A stretch of DNA of 64,000 nucleotides from Pipra filicauda (Eukaryota; Chordata; Aves; Passeriformes; Pipridae): contig NW_024105087.1 of assembly GCF_003945595.2 (NCBI RefSeq), forward strand, positions 5,215,001 to 5,279,000, given 5' to 3'. Position 1 is the first letter of the stretch, and every line of letters begins with the position of its first letter. Of this stretch, positions 12,969 through 26,600 are shown piece after piece. The translations under genes and the position numbers were made by a program. Under the pieces are notes generated by a model. It made no database searches and was not told the DNA's origin. It saw nothing but the letters and a program-made list of their open reading frames with translations.

Positions 12969-14594
12969 AGGAAACTACTTGTAAGTACAATGGAAAAATA
13001 CATTCAAAAGATTTTATAAAACTTGGTGCAATATTATTTTGACTGCAATAAAAAATACTTATGAGAGAAAGAAAAATGCGCAGAGAAACATGAATAACTA
13101 ACTTTCAGTGCTTGTCTAAATCCTGAAAAGAAAATCTGGTCTTTGGTATTGCTAAACAGAGTTAGTGGAAAGCATCTACAACCCCAGCTTACAGACTCTG
13201 CTCCATCCTCTCTGACTGTGTGTGCTTACCACCATTTTGCAAAGGCTTTGTTGGCTGAAAGTTTCCATAATAATTTGCAAACAAGCGGGGAGACAAAACT
13301 AGCCAACATGTAGTGTCTTCTTTCAAGGGCTCAATCCAACCTTCATTAAATTCAATGGAAAATGTTCTACTGCCTTATTCAGAGTGAAGGTTATACAAAA
13401 TATTTAAATTGATTTGCTGTCAAAGCAATGGCCACTCAGCGGTAAAAGATAATTATAACCATGTAACAAACCATGGAACTGCCCCTGTGGCAGTCCCTCC
13501 CTCACCCGGTGGAAAAGTCATGACCAGCAGCAGCTAGGAAGACTATCCAGCAGTAACTAAACCCTGAGCACATAGTACAAGTTTCCTGGGAGGTTTTCCA
13601 CCCAGCATGCGAAATGCAGTGAGCTGTGGGAGCTTCAGTACTGAAATTTAGATTGGACTTCGTCTCTGTGGGAGCTGAAACAAATCCTAGCAAGCGTAGC
13701 AGACTCATCAATCCCATAAGCCCAGCAGGACAACCAGGAACATCCCTGTTTCAACAGTGGTTGTAGTTCTTAACAGAGAGCAACAGAATTTTTCTGTATA
13801 AACCATGAAGGCACAACATCCAACTGCATTTTTTTTCCCTGCAAGGTAAATGCTTTTTGTCCATCTATTTTATCTTCTCACTACATAAAAGCAAAACATT
13901 TTAAGAAATAGACATGGCTCTTTGAAGCAGTAAGGGAAATACACACCATAGTCTGCTTCTTTAGGTAACTTCTATTATGTATATACCTTGTTTCATACTG
14001 GATTTTCATTTGACCTTTGTCATATATTCAGCCTGTTGTAAAACTCAACTGACAGAGAGGCAGCTTCCACAGTGATACCCTTTTAGCTGCAGCATCAGAT
14101 CAAATCAACCTTTCAGTAAAAGTCTCTTTTATACACATCCCTGCATTAATGCAATACTGGACATTAAGGGGAAAAAGTGAAACACAGCAGACATCAGATA
14201 AAATGAAAAATAAGTGCCTATAGTTGTCAGCTGACAAATGCCACAGAGTTATTGGCTTCCAATCCTCTCCATCCAAAATGGTAACCTTGTTAACATCAAA
14301 GTATTAGCTACTGACATTTCTAATGGCAAAACCATAAATCCGACCCATAGTGTCTGAAAATATTCGTAGAGACACTGTGTATCAAAACACATTCAGGCTA
14401 CATCTGTTGACTGAATGCATGCCCTTGTTATAAAGAAATGGACACAGATTTTGGTGCATTGTCCAAACAAACTCCGGTTGCTGTATGGTCTTCTATTCTT
14501 CAAGGAGAACTGTGTAGTTTGTAGCAAGAAACAAGACAGCAGGTTTAGAACTGAAGCCTATGAGTGTCTACACATGTCCCAGAAGAAACAACTA

Positions 14595-14690
14595 TCAGAA
14601 ATCCTTGTCCCAGCCTGAAAGTTCATCTGGAGGGGTTCCCTCTTCAGGGGGATAGCTGTCAAAGTAGCTGTAATCAGTCGGTCCAGACAA
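14595..14690 (-). CDS. PRKG2: PRKG2 coding exon 18 with stop (residues 742-772)
   Basis: This is the coding part of the terminal exon, after acceptor gtcgtag. It encodes [20 protein letters not shown] and ends [10 protein letters not shown] with TGA at 14597-14595 on the minus strand. The GWDKDF end is typical of cGKII. Confidence 0.97.
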   Translation of the reverse strand: MSGPTDYSYFDSYPPEEGTPPDELSGWDKDF

Positions 14691-17600
14691 CTACGACATG
14701 AAAAACACAAACAAATGGTTGTTTCAGAAAGTAACTTTTGAAAATGTTGTCCATTGATTATGCAGCATTTTTATTGCTATCACTGTGGAGATGAAAGGCT
14801 GGTATGATACAGGTGACTTGTTTCAATGGATGCAATTCCTCATTCTTTAAAAGATAAACCTCCAGTAATTAAATTGTACAACAGAGCAATGGCGTTAGCC
14901 TTCCTATATGAAAGTACTTCCCAAATAATATCAACTCCAGGATTTCACCAAAAGCCCTACAAAGTCAGTAAGAAAGCTGGGCCACACTGCACACAATTTT
15001 TATTCTACTTTCTTTAAGATCAAATCTATATTCACAGGGTAGGTACTCAATGCAGACCTCAGAATTATTTTTTGTTTCAAACTGAGGTCAAAATGGGTTT
15101 CAAACTCTTTACCCTCAATCTTTTTTCATTTTAGGGCAAAGAGAAATAGGCCATTTAAAACACGGAGCTTACTCAAGGGTGTGTTGTAACTCAATAGTAA
15201 GAGAATGCAGGAATTTGTACTCTGCACAGTAATATGAACAATATGTCTTAATAATGTGCCCATTACCAAGGAAAATATGTTTTTTTCAGTATTAGTTTCT
15301 GACCAAACACCATTTATTCTAGTAATGGTGAAAATCTAATGCAAAGTACACAGGCAGAATAATATTTCCATTATTTAACTGGATTTATGTATTGCTTGCT
15401 GTTTCTCTTTCTTTCATGCAATTTTCACTAAAAACATCGAACTATAATAATTCAAATGCATCTATGGGAAATTTTGCTATTGCCATCAGCTGTTCTTTGA
15501 AGCCAAGCTATATTAGTAAAGCATTATGATATTGAAAGCCAAAGCCAGTACCTCTCTTTTTAAAGGTGACGTTAATTTCCTCACTTTCAGACTATCCCAG
15601 TTAAAACCACTCAACCACCTGATTAAAAAGAAATGAAAGACAGACAGGGAGAGACCAAAAGAGAAAGACAGGTTGTTTTCTGTCATTATACTATGAAGAC
15701 CTGAAAAACATGTGAAGAAGGACTGTAAGAAATTTTTTTACTGCCCATGTAACAGCACAGTTATTAGAAAGAGGAAACTCGAGCACTGTCATTGCCATAC
15801 AAGGCAGGGGGAGCTTCAGGACCACCAGAAACACTTCTGTACAGAGGAGATGCAGTGACAGGCAGGTTAATACATGCACAAGTACAGCCATGACACTTAT
15901 GTGTCTCCTTGGAATTCCACCCTCTTTACAGCATGAGAAGAGGGAGGGAAACAGAAAAGTCAAAGAACATGCACAAAGTGCATGCCTTAGAAACAACTCA
16001 GATAAAAAAAGAAAGCAGAAAATGTTTAAGCTACAGAGGAATTTCTTCATTAGAAGAAAGACTTTCTTCATTAGGTTCATCAGGACAAAAACCTAGTATT
16101 GCTTTGGAGCTCTTAATTACTCATTCTTAAAAAGCAACTGTTTAAGGGTCAGGAGGTCTGAAAGGCAGATGCTGAACTGGTATCAGTTTCCCTGAGAACT
16201 AAATTAAACTCCTACATCGACAACCTGCAACAAAACCAGTAAAAAATAAGACATTTCTAGATAAACATGTTGAGGATTTATGCTCATATTGTCGCTTGGT
16301 GTAGCTGCAAATGCAACAGTACTGTTGCTGTAGCTCAGGCTACAGCACCACTTAGCTCAGCTGCAAATGCACTCAATAGCAACAGAAATCTCTCTTTATG
16401 GGTTTACCAGACTGGGTTCTAAAGTATTAAAAATACTTCAAATTAAACCCCAAATTTTCTTCTTGGCAGATTCTTTTGTTTACCTGTGCTTCTTGATGTC
16501 ATTAATTCCGTTTCTCAAATTGCCTAATCTTTCTGTAGGGTTTTGCCTTAAAAGAAAGAGGAAAACAATAAGGATAAGAATTTATAAAATATTCCTATTT
16601 ATTTAAAGAGCATTTATAGGTCCTAACTGCTTGTTTTTAACAGTTACACAGGGATGTAGCTTGCATAAAAATGTGGCCTCATAAGGAGGCATAATGAGGT
16701 TTTGCTCACTGCTCCTTTCTTTTAAGGATGGAGAAACCTGCTAGGAAGCCAGAACAACGTCACCTGGCTGTGAGAAGCAGGAGAGTGAAATCAACAGGCT
16801 GAATTTTGGTTGCACATCTTTTTTTCCCCTTGACCAGCAGGCCTGGTTATGAGTTACAAAAGGAGCCAAATCAAAATTTACAAAGTTCCTTTCAAATGCT
16901 GGTGCACAAGCATGTTGCACACTGTTCCTAGTGCCATGGATGAAATCCCCCGGGGAACTGGGAGTTCGAAGTCAGCATTGTCACCAGTTGTGCATGCCAC
17001 TGTGCACTAATGCTTCTGAGTTATGCTGGCCCTTTTGAAATACTGCCTTTTGCATTTTCAAATGGGCTTAAGTCAGTCTTTAAGTGCCCTATGTTTTCTG
17101 TAGAAACTATATGACTACGTGAGTTTGGAAGCATTTTTCTTTTAACCAATGTGCTTGATAGCAAAATCAAATTCCTTAGCTCTTTCCTCAGCCCACGCTC
17201 CATAAGTTTTCCCTAAGATTTGTTTCAGAAAAAATTCACAGCTACAGAGAAAGCCCAGAGCCAACATTTGTAGATGCTGCCTCTGCAGACTAAGAGGTGT
17301 GATACATATTCAGAGGCACGCAATGCATACTGAATATAATCAGAATGGACCGTGCTATGCATGACAATTCTAAATCAAGCTGTCAGGAATTCAACACTCT
17401 AGTTTGAATTCTAAAAGAGCTCAATCTATCCACACCCAGGCTTTGCCACAAACTGCCCCTCCCACCTGCAGAGTCTGCGGATCAAATCCTCAGGCCGCCT
17501 TGTTATTGTTTTAGGAAAATCCAGCTTTTCAATGCCTTTGAGAATCAAATTATACGTCATCATTTGATCAGCCCCAGAGAACGGTGGACTAGAAAAAGAA

Positions 17601-20600
17601 AGAGACACTGATAAATGGAAGTCTGGCAAGAGCAGATGTGGCCATTACTTATCAAATCAAATATTTGAGAATATGGGAAAAAAGCCCACCTTTATAGTTT
17701 TACAACCCTCACCCTTTCAGCCTGTTTAAGATATTAGAAAGGTTTGAGAATGAGAAATTTCCTGTAGGTACCAGGGAAAATGCATGACCACATGTGTCCC
17801 TCTAAGCCAGCTCTGCCTCTGGTCTAACTCAGAGAAGCTTCCATGTTGTGTTACCACTGAGCATTTGCAAAGAATTGTCATGGGAATGTGCATGGAGGCA
17901 AAGAATGAGCCCTGCTTACAGTTCACCCACCCCACTGTACCCCATCACCCACTAAGGAGGAAAACAACAGTCTTTTGTCAGTTGTTCCTCACAGGAAACA
18001 TCGTTATCATCATCATCCTCAGTTAATGGAGCTCTACATCAGCTAATTACAGGCTGTGCCTGGCCCTTTCCCTGGATAGGTAAGCCAGAATTAAGTATAT
18101 GTACCACACTTTGTCTCTTGCATTGCTGAAATGATGGAAGGTAAGACATGCATAAGAAACAAAAACAAGTATCATTTTGCAAGTCTCTTTACTGATTGAC
18201 ACCCCCCCCCAAACTGTTTATTTTAAAAGTAACTTTAAAAGGTCTCTAAAAACAAACAAAAAAGGTAAGAACTCAGAGTAGGAGGCACTTACCTGCCAGT
18301 AAGGAGTTCATACACAAGAATCCCAAGGGACCAAAAATCCACACTGAAGTCATGGCCTTTACTCAGTATGACTTCAGGAGCAACATACTCAGGGGTTCCA
18401 CAAAATGTCCAGGTTTTCTGCCCTGATCCAATCTTCTTTGCAAATCCAAAATCAACCTGATCAAAATCAACATATGCTGCATAAGGCAGAGGTGTTTTGC
18501 ACTGGGAAGCCTTGAAGTCTTAATTGCTTCCTCCCCTCCTGCAAAGATCTCAGAATTGCTAGTTTAGATCTGAAACAACTACACAGTGTAGTTGTGAAGG
18601 AGAGAGAAGTAATTCAACTGGATTACTGAATGTTATAAAACAGATCCATTTATTATCACAAGTAATTTTCTGACTTATTTTCCTTTTGGACACAACAACC
18701 CATGATTTCCTTGAGGACATGAGATTTACCTGGAACACTTTGGGTTGCTCATTGTCCTCAGAGAGGATATTTCCAGTTCTTTGAGAGGTATTCTTGTTGC
18801 ACTTTTCAGAGTCACAATCAAGTATGGCAGTTCTTTACTGTCTTCCCTCTCTACAAAGAGAGGGAACCTCTGACTGTAGATTGAATGAATGAATGTAGAA
18901 CCTAAGATTGCTTGAGTCTGGACAGAGAGGTAATTCTGCATCTGGGAAATGTAGTTCCTGCCTTTAAAACTAGCTCCTGGGAGATTTTTTTTTTTTTTTT
19001 TTTTGCTATTTATGCTGTGGCAAGAGCTCTCAGAGACTGCAAATCCCAAGTTTGTGGCTTACAATGCCTTTGTTTCTCATTGTGCAATGAGAAGCCTGCC
19101 CTCTACTCTACTGAAGCACAAGAGTTATTAAACTCTGGGACTCTGGTTCTATAATTACGTGCCGTCTATTTATATTCCTCTTGCAAAGAAACAGGAGACA
19201 AAAGGATAACATTACAGTGCATTACATCTTACCAGTTTTATATATCCTTCAGCATCCAAAATTAAGTTTTCTGGCTTCAGGTCTCTGTAGATTATTCCTA
19301 TGTGATGTAGATAGTCAAAAGCCTCTGTCACACACCCAACACAGAACTTGGTGGTGAATTCATCAAAGCTGCCTCTGGAACAAAACCAATCAATATCCTT
19401 ACAGACAGTTAAGTTTTAAAAATGCCTTACTTATTAACCAGATAACATATAACACCCAGAATATTAACCAACCAAACAAAAATCTTTCATTGGACAGCCC
19501 TTGAATCTACCTACTCAGCAGACCCATGGAGCTGACTGGTGATTTTAAAGGGCAAGGTTACACTTTCTTTGCTGTTACCTGTCTCTCAGCAAGCTCCACA
19601 ACTCCCCTCCAAGGCAAGCCTCCAGAAGCATGTATACATACTTATTATCTTTGAATGTGCGATATAGTCTGTGGAGACAAATGGCAGCAATTTAGGAAAA
19701 GCAAAATAAAATGCGAGACTTGCAGTGTCTTCTCCCCAGAACTCATATATGCCAAACCTGATTCCTAATAATGCTGTTCAGTGGGTCAGCTGGGGGTCAA
19801 CATTCAAGGAAACATTATGGTCAACTTACTTTACAATGAAAGGAGAACATATCTGCTCAAGGATTTTCTTTTCAGAATAGATATGCTCTTGTTGTTTGGT
19901 GTCCACTACGTGTTTCTTCTTTATACACTTCATAGCAAAAGCCATGTTCTCATTTTTCACTTTAACCTGTGAATAAAAATGAAGAATACATATGAGGAAA
20001 AGAAAGGATATCTTACCAATCAGTTCTCAATAGGTATACTGATATCCATCTTTTTCAACACAGCACAGGACTAAAATTGATGGCTGTAGTGAGGGACGAA
20101 TTCCAGATATTTTGCAGAACTGTTATGGATGATTTTAAGTCAAGCATCAGGTCTTTTTAGTTTCCCAGTCCCCACTTGCAAAGTGAAATAGCAGCAGTTT
20201 GGGTAGGTACTACATACTACAGTAAGTTTATACTGCAGCGGGTCCTAACTTCAATTTAAGATTTCTAACCACCAGCATAATACAAAAGAACAAAATGCAG
20301 AGGCAGTTTAGGAAGAATGTTTACAAATGATTTTGCATTATGCTGAAATATTATCCAAAATGCAATAAAAAGATGGAAGTTAAAACAGGGCTTCTCAGAA
20401 ACCAAGGAAGCAGTAATCTGTGTTCTACAGCTGGATGAGAATTCAATTTTTAGCTTATTATTCAGGTGATGCTGTAGAATTTCCAGTGTGAAAGTTTTGG
20501 TTGTTTTTTTTTTTGTGAAGCATGAATCAGAATAAAACAACTGATGGTTTAACTACTGTGAAGTACTTCACTAAAACCACAAAGTCTCCTTTAATTTGCC

Positions 20601-23600
20601 ATTACCTTCAGCAGCCTGCACAAAATGCTCTCAGGTTTTTCTCAGATGTTTGCTACTCAGCCAGGGGAGAGTGGAATTTAAGACTTTAGGCTCATGAGGC
20701 TCTTGGTATCCCAGAAACACAGCTGTTCATCCCATTGAATATGGCTCAAAAGAGCCATTAAAAATTGTTGGAAATGTCACAGTCAACACAGCTCAGAGAG
20801 AGATCACACTGGTTATAGCTGCTGTGGGGCATCCTGAAGCAATTCTAACAATACAGACTAAGTGATGCTGTGGAGATTACTTCAGGTCCAAGCAGAGTCT
20901 TGGGAAAAGGCCTGCAATTCAGGGAACACAATGCAGGTAGGCACATCTGTAAGCTCCACATACACAGACTGATGACCGTGTCTAGTGACCAGGAAGATAC
21001 TTTTAACAACAGAAGATGAAGGCACACAAGAATGGATTTGCTTCTTCGCACATCCGAGTCCTGAAATATTTTTTAACTATGCATTGCTTTATACAGAGTT
21101 ATTCTGTCTGAGGCAGAATAACAGGCATGGAGAATATTAAAATCCTTTACGTTATTGAGTGGCTAAATTAATCATTTAAGACAGAGAACTATTTGAATAT
21201 GTTTAAAACAATGTCTTACAAGCTCAACCCTTCCGAACCCACCAACACCCAGAGTTGTGACAACTTCTAAATTCTTGAATGGGGAAGGAGGGAACTGGGC
21301 TACTTTCTCCTTCAGCTCTATCATCTCCAAAGACACCTCTTTGGTCAGCTGTCCACAGAAGGATCTTCCTCTGCATTAAGAAAATTAACACAGGTTAGTG
21401 CTCTTCCTTGCCATTAATTTTAATGCTCCTATATAGAGGAAAGGAAAGGAAAAGGACAAGAAAACGAAAAGGACAAGGAAAGGAAAAGAAGGAAAGGAAA
21501 GCCTTCTTATTTCCTAAGAGAATCCTGATTTTATTTTGTGCAGAAGCACTTTCTTTCTGGACCTCCTATGGAAGTAAATTAGAAGCAAAATGCTGCTCAA
21601 GTTCACTGAGTATGATCAACAGTATTTTTAGCAAGAGATGATTCATGGTGAGAATCCTGCTTTTATGTGGTCAGCTGCAAACATTTGGGTGCTCCAAGTT
21701 GGAGAACCAATGTTTGAAGACTGTGTACCAGTTCCAGTAGAATGATCAGAAATAAGAATGCAGCTGTACTTCTAAACAGAAGAAAACCATGCTCTACTAA
21801 TTTTCCAGTAGTGCTCAGGTTGAAATCAGAGGCACATAAACTAAAAATGTGGCCCACAGCTAAAAGCAAACAGTAGGGGCTACACTGAAACACTAAAAAT
21901 AAACTGTCTCTTTTATGTATGCTTGTTTCTTTTTGAAATGACAATTAGTCTTTTGCACAGTAATACAGTTTCATTAACTCAGTCAGGAGTTAAGAGTAGG
22001 GTTTTTACCAGTCAAAGAACTTCCCATGAGAATGCAAAATTTATTTGAGCTCAACGTCACTTCTATTCTGTGCTCAGTTTTCTTGGAATAGAGAGAATTC
22101 TTGTTTGAAAGTCAATATACTGAGATTCTGTGTAAGTTTTGCTTCAGAAAACATTTCTTGGGCTCCATAAGCATATCCAGACTGTTTTACTACAGTGACT
22201 GCTGTCATTCATTCCTAGGAGTCCATCTCCATCAACTACCATGCACGATTTCACTTACATCTATCATTGTTTTTTATGATTACCTACTAAAGATGTACCT
22301 ACCAAATGCTCTGACTTACTTCGCATGTCGCTTTTCATCGGCCTGGGCCAGATCAGCCACATAACCTTCAAGGTAAGTTTGGAGCTCCTCATAAGTTCCA
22401 ACTGTTTGATTAAAGGTCCTAAAAACACGAATGAAACATTATAAAATGCTGAACATTCAAGTCATGATCCAGACAAAGTTTTACATTATCACTTTGACAT
22501 GATTTTAAGAGCTTTGAAGAGGCAGTAACCTGCTGAAGTAGCAAACCTCTTGCCAGAGGGCAGGGGGACAGAATGCCTGATTTCCTCAGGTCATTTCATG
22601 CTATGTTTAAATAATTTGGAGCAGGCTGGGTGTACTTTGCCTCCCACATGCACTGTGGTTATTAAGTGTGGTTCCACCATCCCTACCCTGGGAACCAGCC
22701 TGGCACGAGTCCAGGCAGTCAGTCCTTCTGCCCCAGTGGATAAAACCCTTGGTACATAGTGCCAAAGGGATTGAGTTCACCTCTCCTGCTTCAGAGGTGA
22801 GTAACAGCACTGTGGGAAGAAAAGACTTAGAACAGACTATTTCTGTTGGAAGGGACCTACAACAACCACCTTGTCCAACTGCCTGACCATCTCAGGGTGA
22901 ACCAAACTGAAGTATGTTATTAAGAGCATTGTCTAGATGCACTGAGCACCTCACTAGGAAGCCTGTTCTGGTGTTTCAGGAGAGCCAACTTAAGCCTCTT
23001 CAGGGACCTTCTTGGAAAAATCCCACAGGAACAGGCCCTGCAGGGAAGAGAGGTCCAAGAGAGTTGGTTGATATTCAAGGATTACTTCCTCCAGGCTCAG
23101 GAAATGAGCGAGGAATTGGGCAAAAGGGGCAAGAGACCTGTGTAGATAAATAAAGAACTCCTGTCATTACTCAAGTATAAGCAGGAAACACACAGGAGAT
23201 GGAAGCACCCAGGAGATGGGCCACTTGGAATGAATATGGAAAGGTTGTAAGAGTGAGTAGGAATGAGACAAGGAAGGCCAATTCCCATCTGAAATTAAAT
23301 CTGGCCAAGAATGTCAAGGACAACAGGAAGGGCTTCTTCAAATACATCAATAACACAAGGAAAACAAAGGACAATGTGGGCCTGTAACTAAATGGAGGGG
23401 GGACCCGTAACAGAGGATGCAGAGAAGGCAGAGTTACTGAACACCTTCTCTGCACTGGTCTTCACTGACAAGACCAGCTCTGAGGAATGTCTGACCCAGG
23501 AGACCACAATAAACATCACCACTACAAGGGGAGAAAGAAAAGAATAACTCTGAGCTACTCTTAAGCTTCTGTGCACAAGCGTCTGCCATCAGCCTCTCTT

Positions 23601-26600
23601 TCTTAGTGCTTCAAAAAACATAAACACTTGTTCAGTGTTCCCTTAAGACAAACTGTGATTTTGCCTTTAGTGAAGTCTTATGAACCTACTGAAAGTCACA
23701 TGTTAACCTACTAAAAGAGGATGCAAGTCTTCTATTGAACTGCAGAGTACTTACTCTCTGTCTATAACGAGGCACTCCACGTTGTATTCATCTGCAATGA
23801 CGTTTGCTGATCTGACGTCGTCACTATGAATTGAAATGTACTTTTTCAGAAACATATCAAACATATCAAAATCCTCAAAACAGTGAGGATTCACACTGTA
23901 CCTCACACTGTACTCATGGAGGGTCCCAGCTGCTACAGGTGAAACTCCTCAAAGGTCTTTGCAGCCTGTACCTGAATTAATATTGCTGAACTAAATAAAA
24001 AATAGTAGCATTTCACTAGTCATTATCATGATCCAGCACGGTATTTTTTCCAGTTTCAAAAGGGTTTGGATCATGACATCCTTTAGCAACCTTCCAAGAA
24101 ATTAGAGTGAGCTGTAATTAGCACTGTATCAGGATTTACTACTTACTCCTGAAATGATCTTTGGATATAAAACATTCCAGAAACCAAAAGATTCCCTACT
24201 CAATCACTCACATAAATATGTACTATGTGACTCCTTCTTTCTGTTTCTTACTATCATGGGCAATGGAAACAACAGCTCAGTCCAGTCATGATGGAGCTTA
24301 TCCATTTTAAAGTCACATAGAGCCTGGGATAAGTTTTCATCACAGCTTTTACTGAAATCTAAGCAATAAGCCACAATGCAGAGAGGGTCAGCATTTGACT
24401 TCTACAGGGAAAACTAAAGGTAGATGACAGTGTATAGCTTCAAGTTCTCTCTGCAAAAAACTAAAACATTAAGGCAAATTCAGTCACTACCTTTATCTAT
24501 CTACTTTATAATCAAAACAAATATTATATTCCAAAGAGTCATGAATTGTAGAATCGAATACATAGTGATAGGACAACTGAAATACTACATATCATGAATC
24601 AGACAATGTGAACTAACCTAATAAGAGCCTTTTCTCCAAAGTAATCCCCTTTATGTAGATTTTTAATCAGCTGAGGCTGTGAGTGATCTGCTGTACTTTG
24701 GGTAACTATCACCTGGAAAGTACAGGAATAAAAATTTGGTAAGGTTTCCTTTCCTTTCTGTGTATTTCATAAATGTCTTAAACTCTGTAATGCTGCAGAA
24801 AGAGTTACAAATATATGTAATTACTCCTACCTCTCAAAAATTTAAAACAAATTGCCCACCCCCAAGTATTTTCTCCTCATACCTTGTAAAACAAAGCAAA
24901 AATAAGTAACATTTTAATGAAAAACTGAAAAATACTTCAGTTCTCACTGTGGGCAGGGATCATACGAGCTTTTTGTCTTTTTATTTAAGCAGATAGCAGA
25001 TAGAAGAATTAACTAACATTTCCCCCTCACGAAATTCTGCTTCCACAGCAGCACGCATTCTGCTATGCCCACATTAGCAAAAACCAAACCAGAATATCTC
25101 CGGACACAGAAACATTTTGGAAATCCTCTTGGAAGTTTATTGATGAAAATTGCCCTGATTTGATTCTTTAGAGTCCCATGTCGGCCTCCAATGTAACAGC
25201 TGATGGATAAAGGCTGCTGCCTTATTCCTCTGGCACTAACAAATGACAGGAACATAGAGACATCTAGAAGGCCACTCTCCATTAAGCCTAGGACTCCACT
25301 ACTTCTTATACATTTCACAAGTCTATGTTTTGCCCATCAGATATTGAACAATCTAGGAGAAGACATAGGATCAAATCTCATTTACAAAAAAATTGACTTT
25401 ACATCTCTGCTGCAGTGTCAAGAGGCTTCAGGACACACTTTAATTACATTATAATTAGGACAGTATAACACGGGTTCATTGTGAATGGAAAATTAGGCTC
25501 CCTGAACCTCTGAAATGCTGCTCCAGGCTTTTATCACGGTATCGTGCACTCAACAGCGTCCTCAAAAACACTCTGCACAGATTTTACTGAAGATCACACC
25601 CTTCAGGGTAGCTTTTGAAATGTGTTTGTATATAACCTACTTTATAATTAGGTTTATTAAATCTTACCTTTCCTTTTGCTATTATGAAGAAGGTATTTCC
25701 CTCTTCTCCTTCCCGAATAACATAATCTCCCTTGTTATAGTACTCCTGTTGGGTAGGGAAGGGAGAGACAATATTCTCTGATAAACTGTTAGCCTTTTTG
25801 AAAGTTCTGATTACTATGCAGAGTTCTTAATACCTGTGGATCTTCCATTAATGTTTAACTTCCTATCTCCTTCATACATCGCATCCCATAATATGCAACC
25901 ACTCCATTACAGAAAAAGAGGGGCCAATCTTAATGCAGCAGCACATTATTTGTTCAAAAAACCCACAGCACTTGCATCCTCCTTATGAAGCAAGGGAAAA
26001 CAAAGGAAAAAAAATATCAAAAACTCTTAAAAGAGTTCTAAATCAAAAACCCATTTCCAAAAGTAATTTCAGGCTTGACATCTCAGTGGGAATGCCTAAA
26101 TTATCTGTTGCAAGCTACCAAGGCACCAATTTTTCTGTGTCTGCTAAGGAACCCTCACCGCCATTACCATTCATTACGATTCAGGTAATGAATTACCTAA
26201 TTGTTTAACTTTCAACCAAGCATTTTTTCTGTGTTAACTTCCAGCTTTGTGATCTGAGTGTTTCCTACAAGTTCTCCCTTGCCAGGAATCCCCCCCCCCA
26301 AAAAAAAAAAACCAAAAAAACCCCCAAACTTACAGCTTAGGATACTGCTATGCTAAGGCCATTTGCCATTTCACATAATCAACACCATAATCTCCTCATC
26401 CCCTTGTGCTATGGCTGTGCATCACTCTATCTGCCTCCTCCACCTTTGTGCTTAATCTTAACAAAGGCTAGAGTATAGATCCTCTTATCTACTTGCTTGA
26501 CTACTTTGATGCCAAAACCATAACATTTAGTGACATAATATTAAGTTATTAATTGCTGCCAACCTGGAATTCCACTCTGATCACTACAAGCCCACTCTCA

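Larger units (their letters stand above)
12790..14594 (-). other. PRKG2: Probable PRKG2 3' UTR
   Basis: This is non-coding, AT-rich sequence downstream of the stop. The first clear minus-strand AATAAA I find is at 12801-12796, which would give a 3' UTR of about 1.8 kb; another is at 12566-12561. The true cleavage site cannot be read from sequence alone. Confidence 0.4.
14691..16483 (-). other. PRKG2 introns 17 and 16 (counted from coding exon 1)
   Basis: These introns flank the small exon at 15552-15618 and are AT-rich. I see no transposon or RNA gene in them. Confidence 0.7.
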
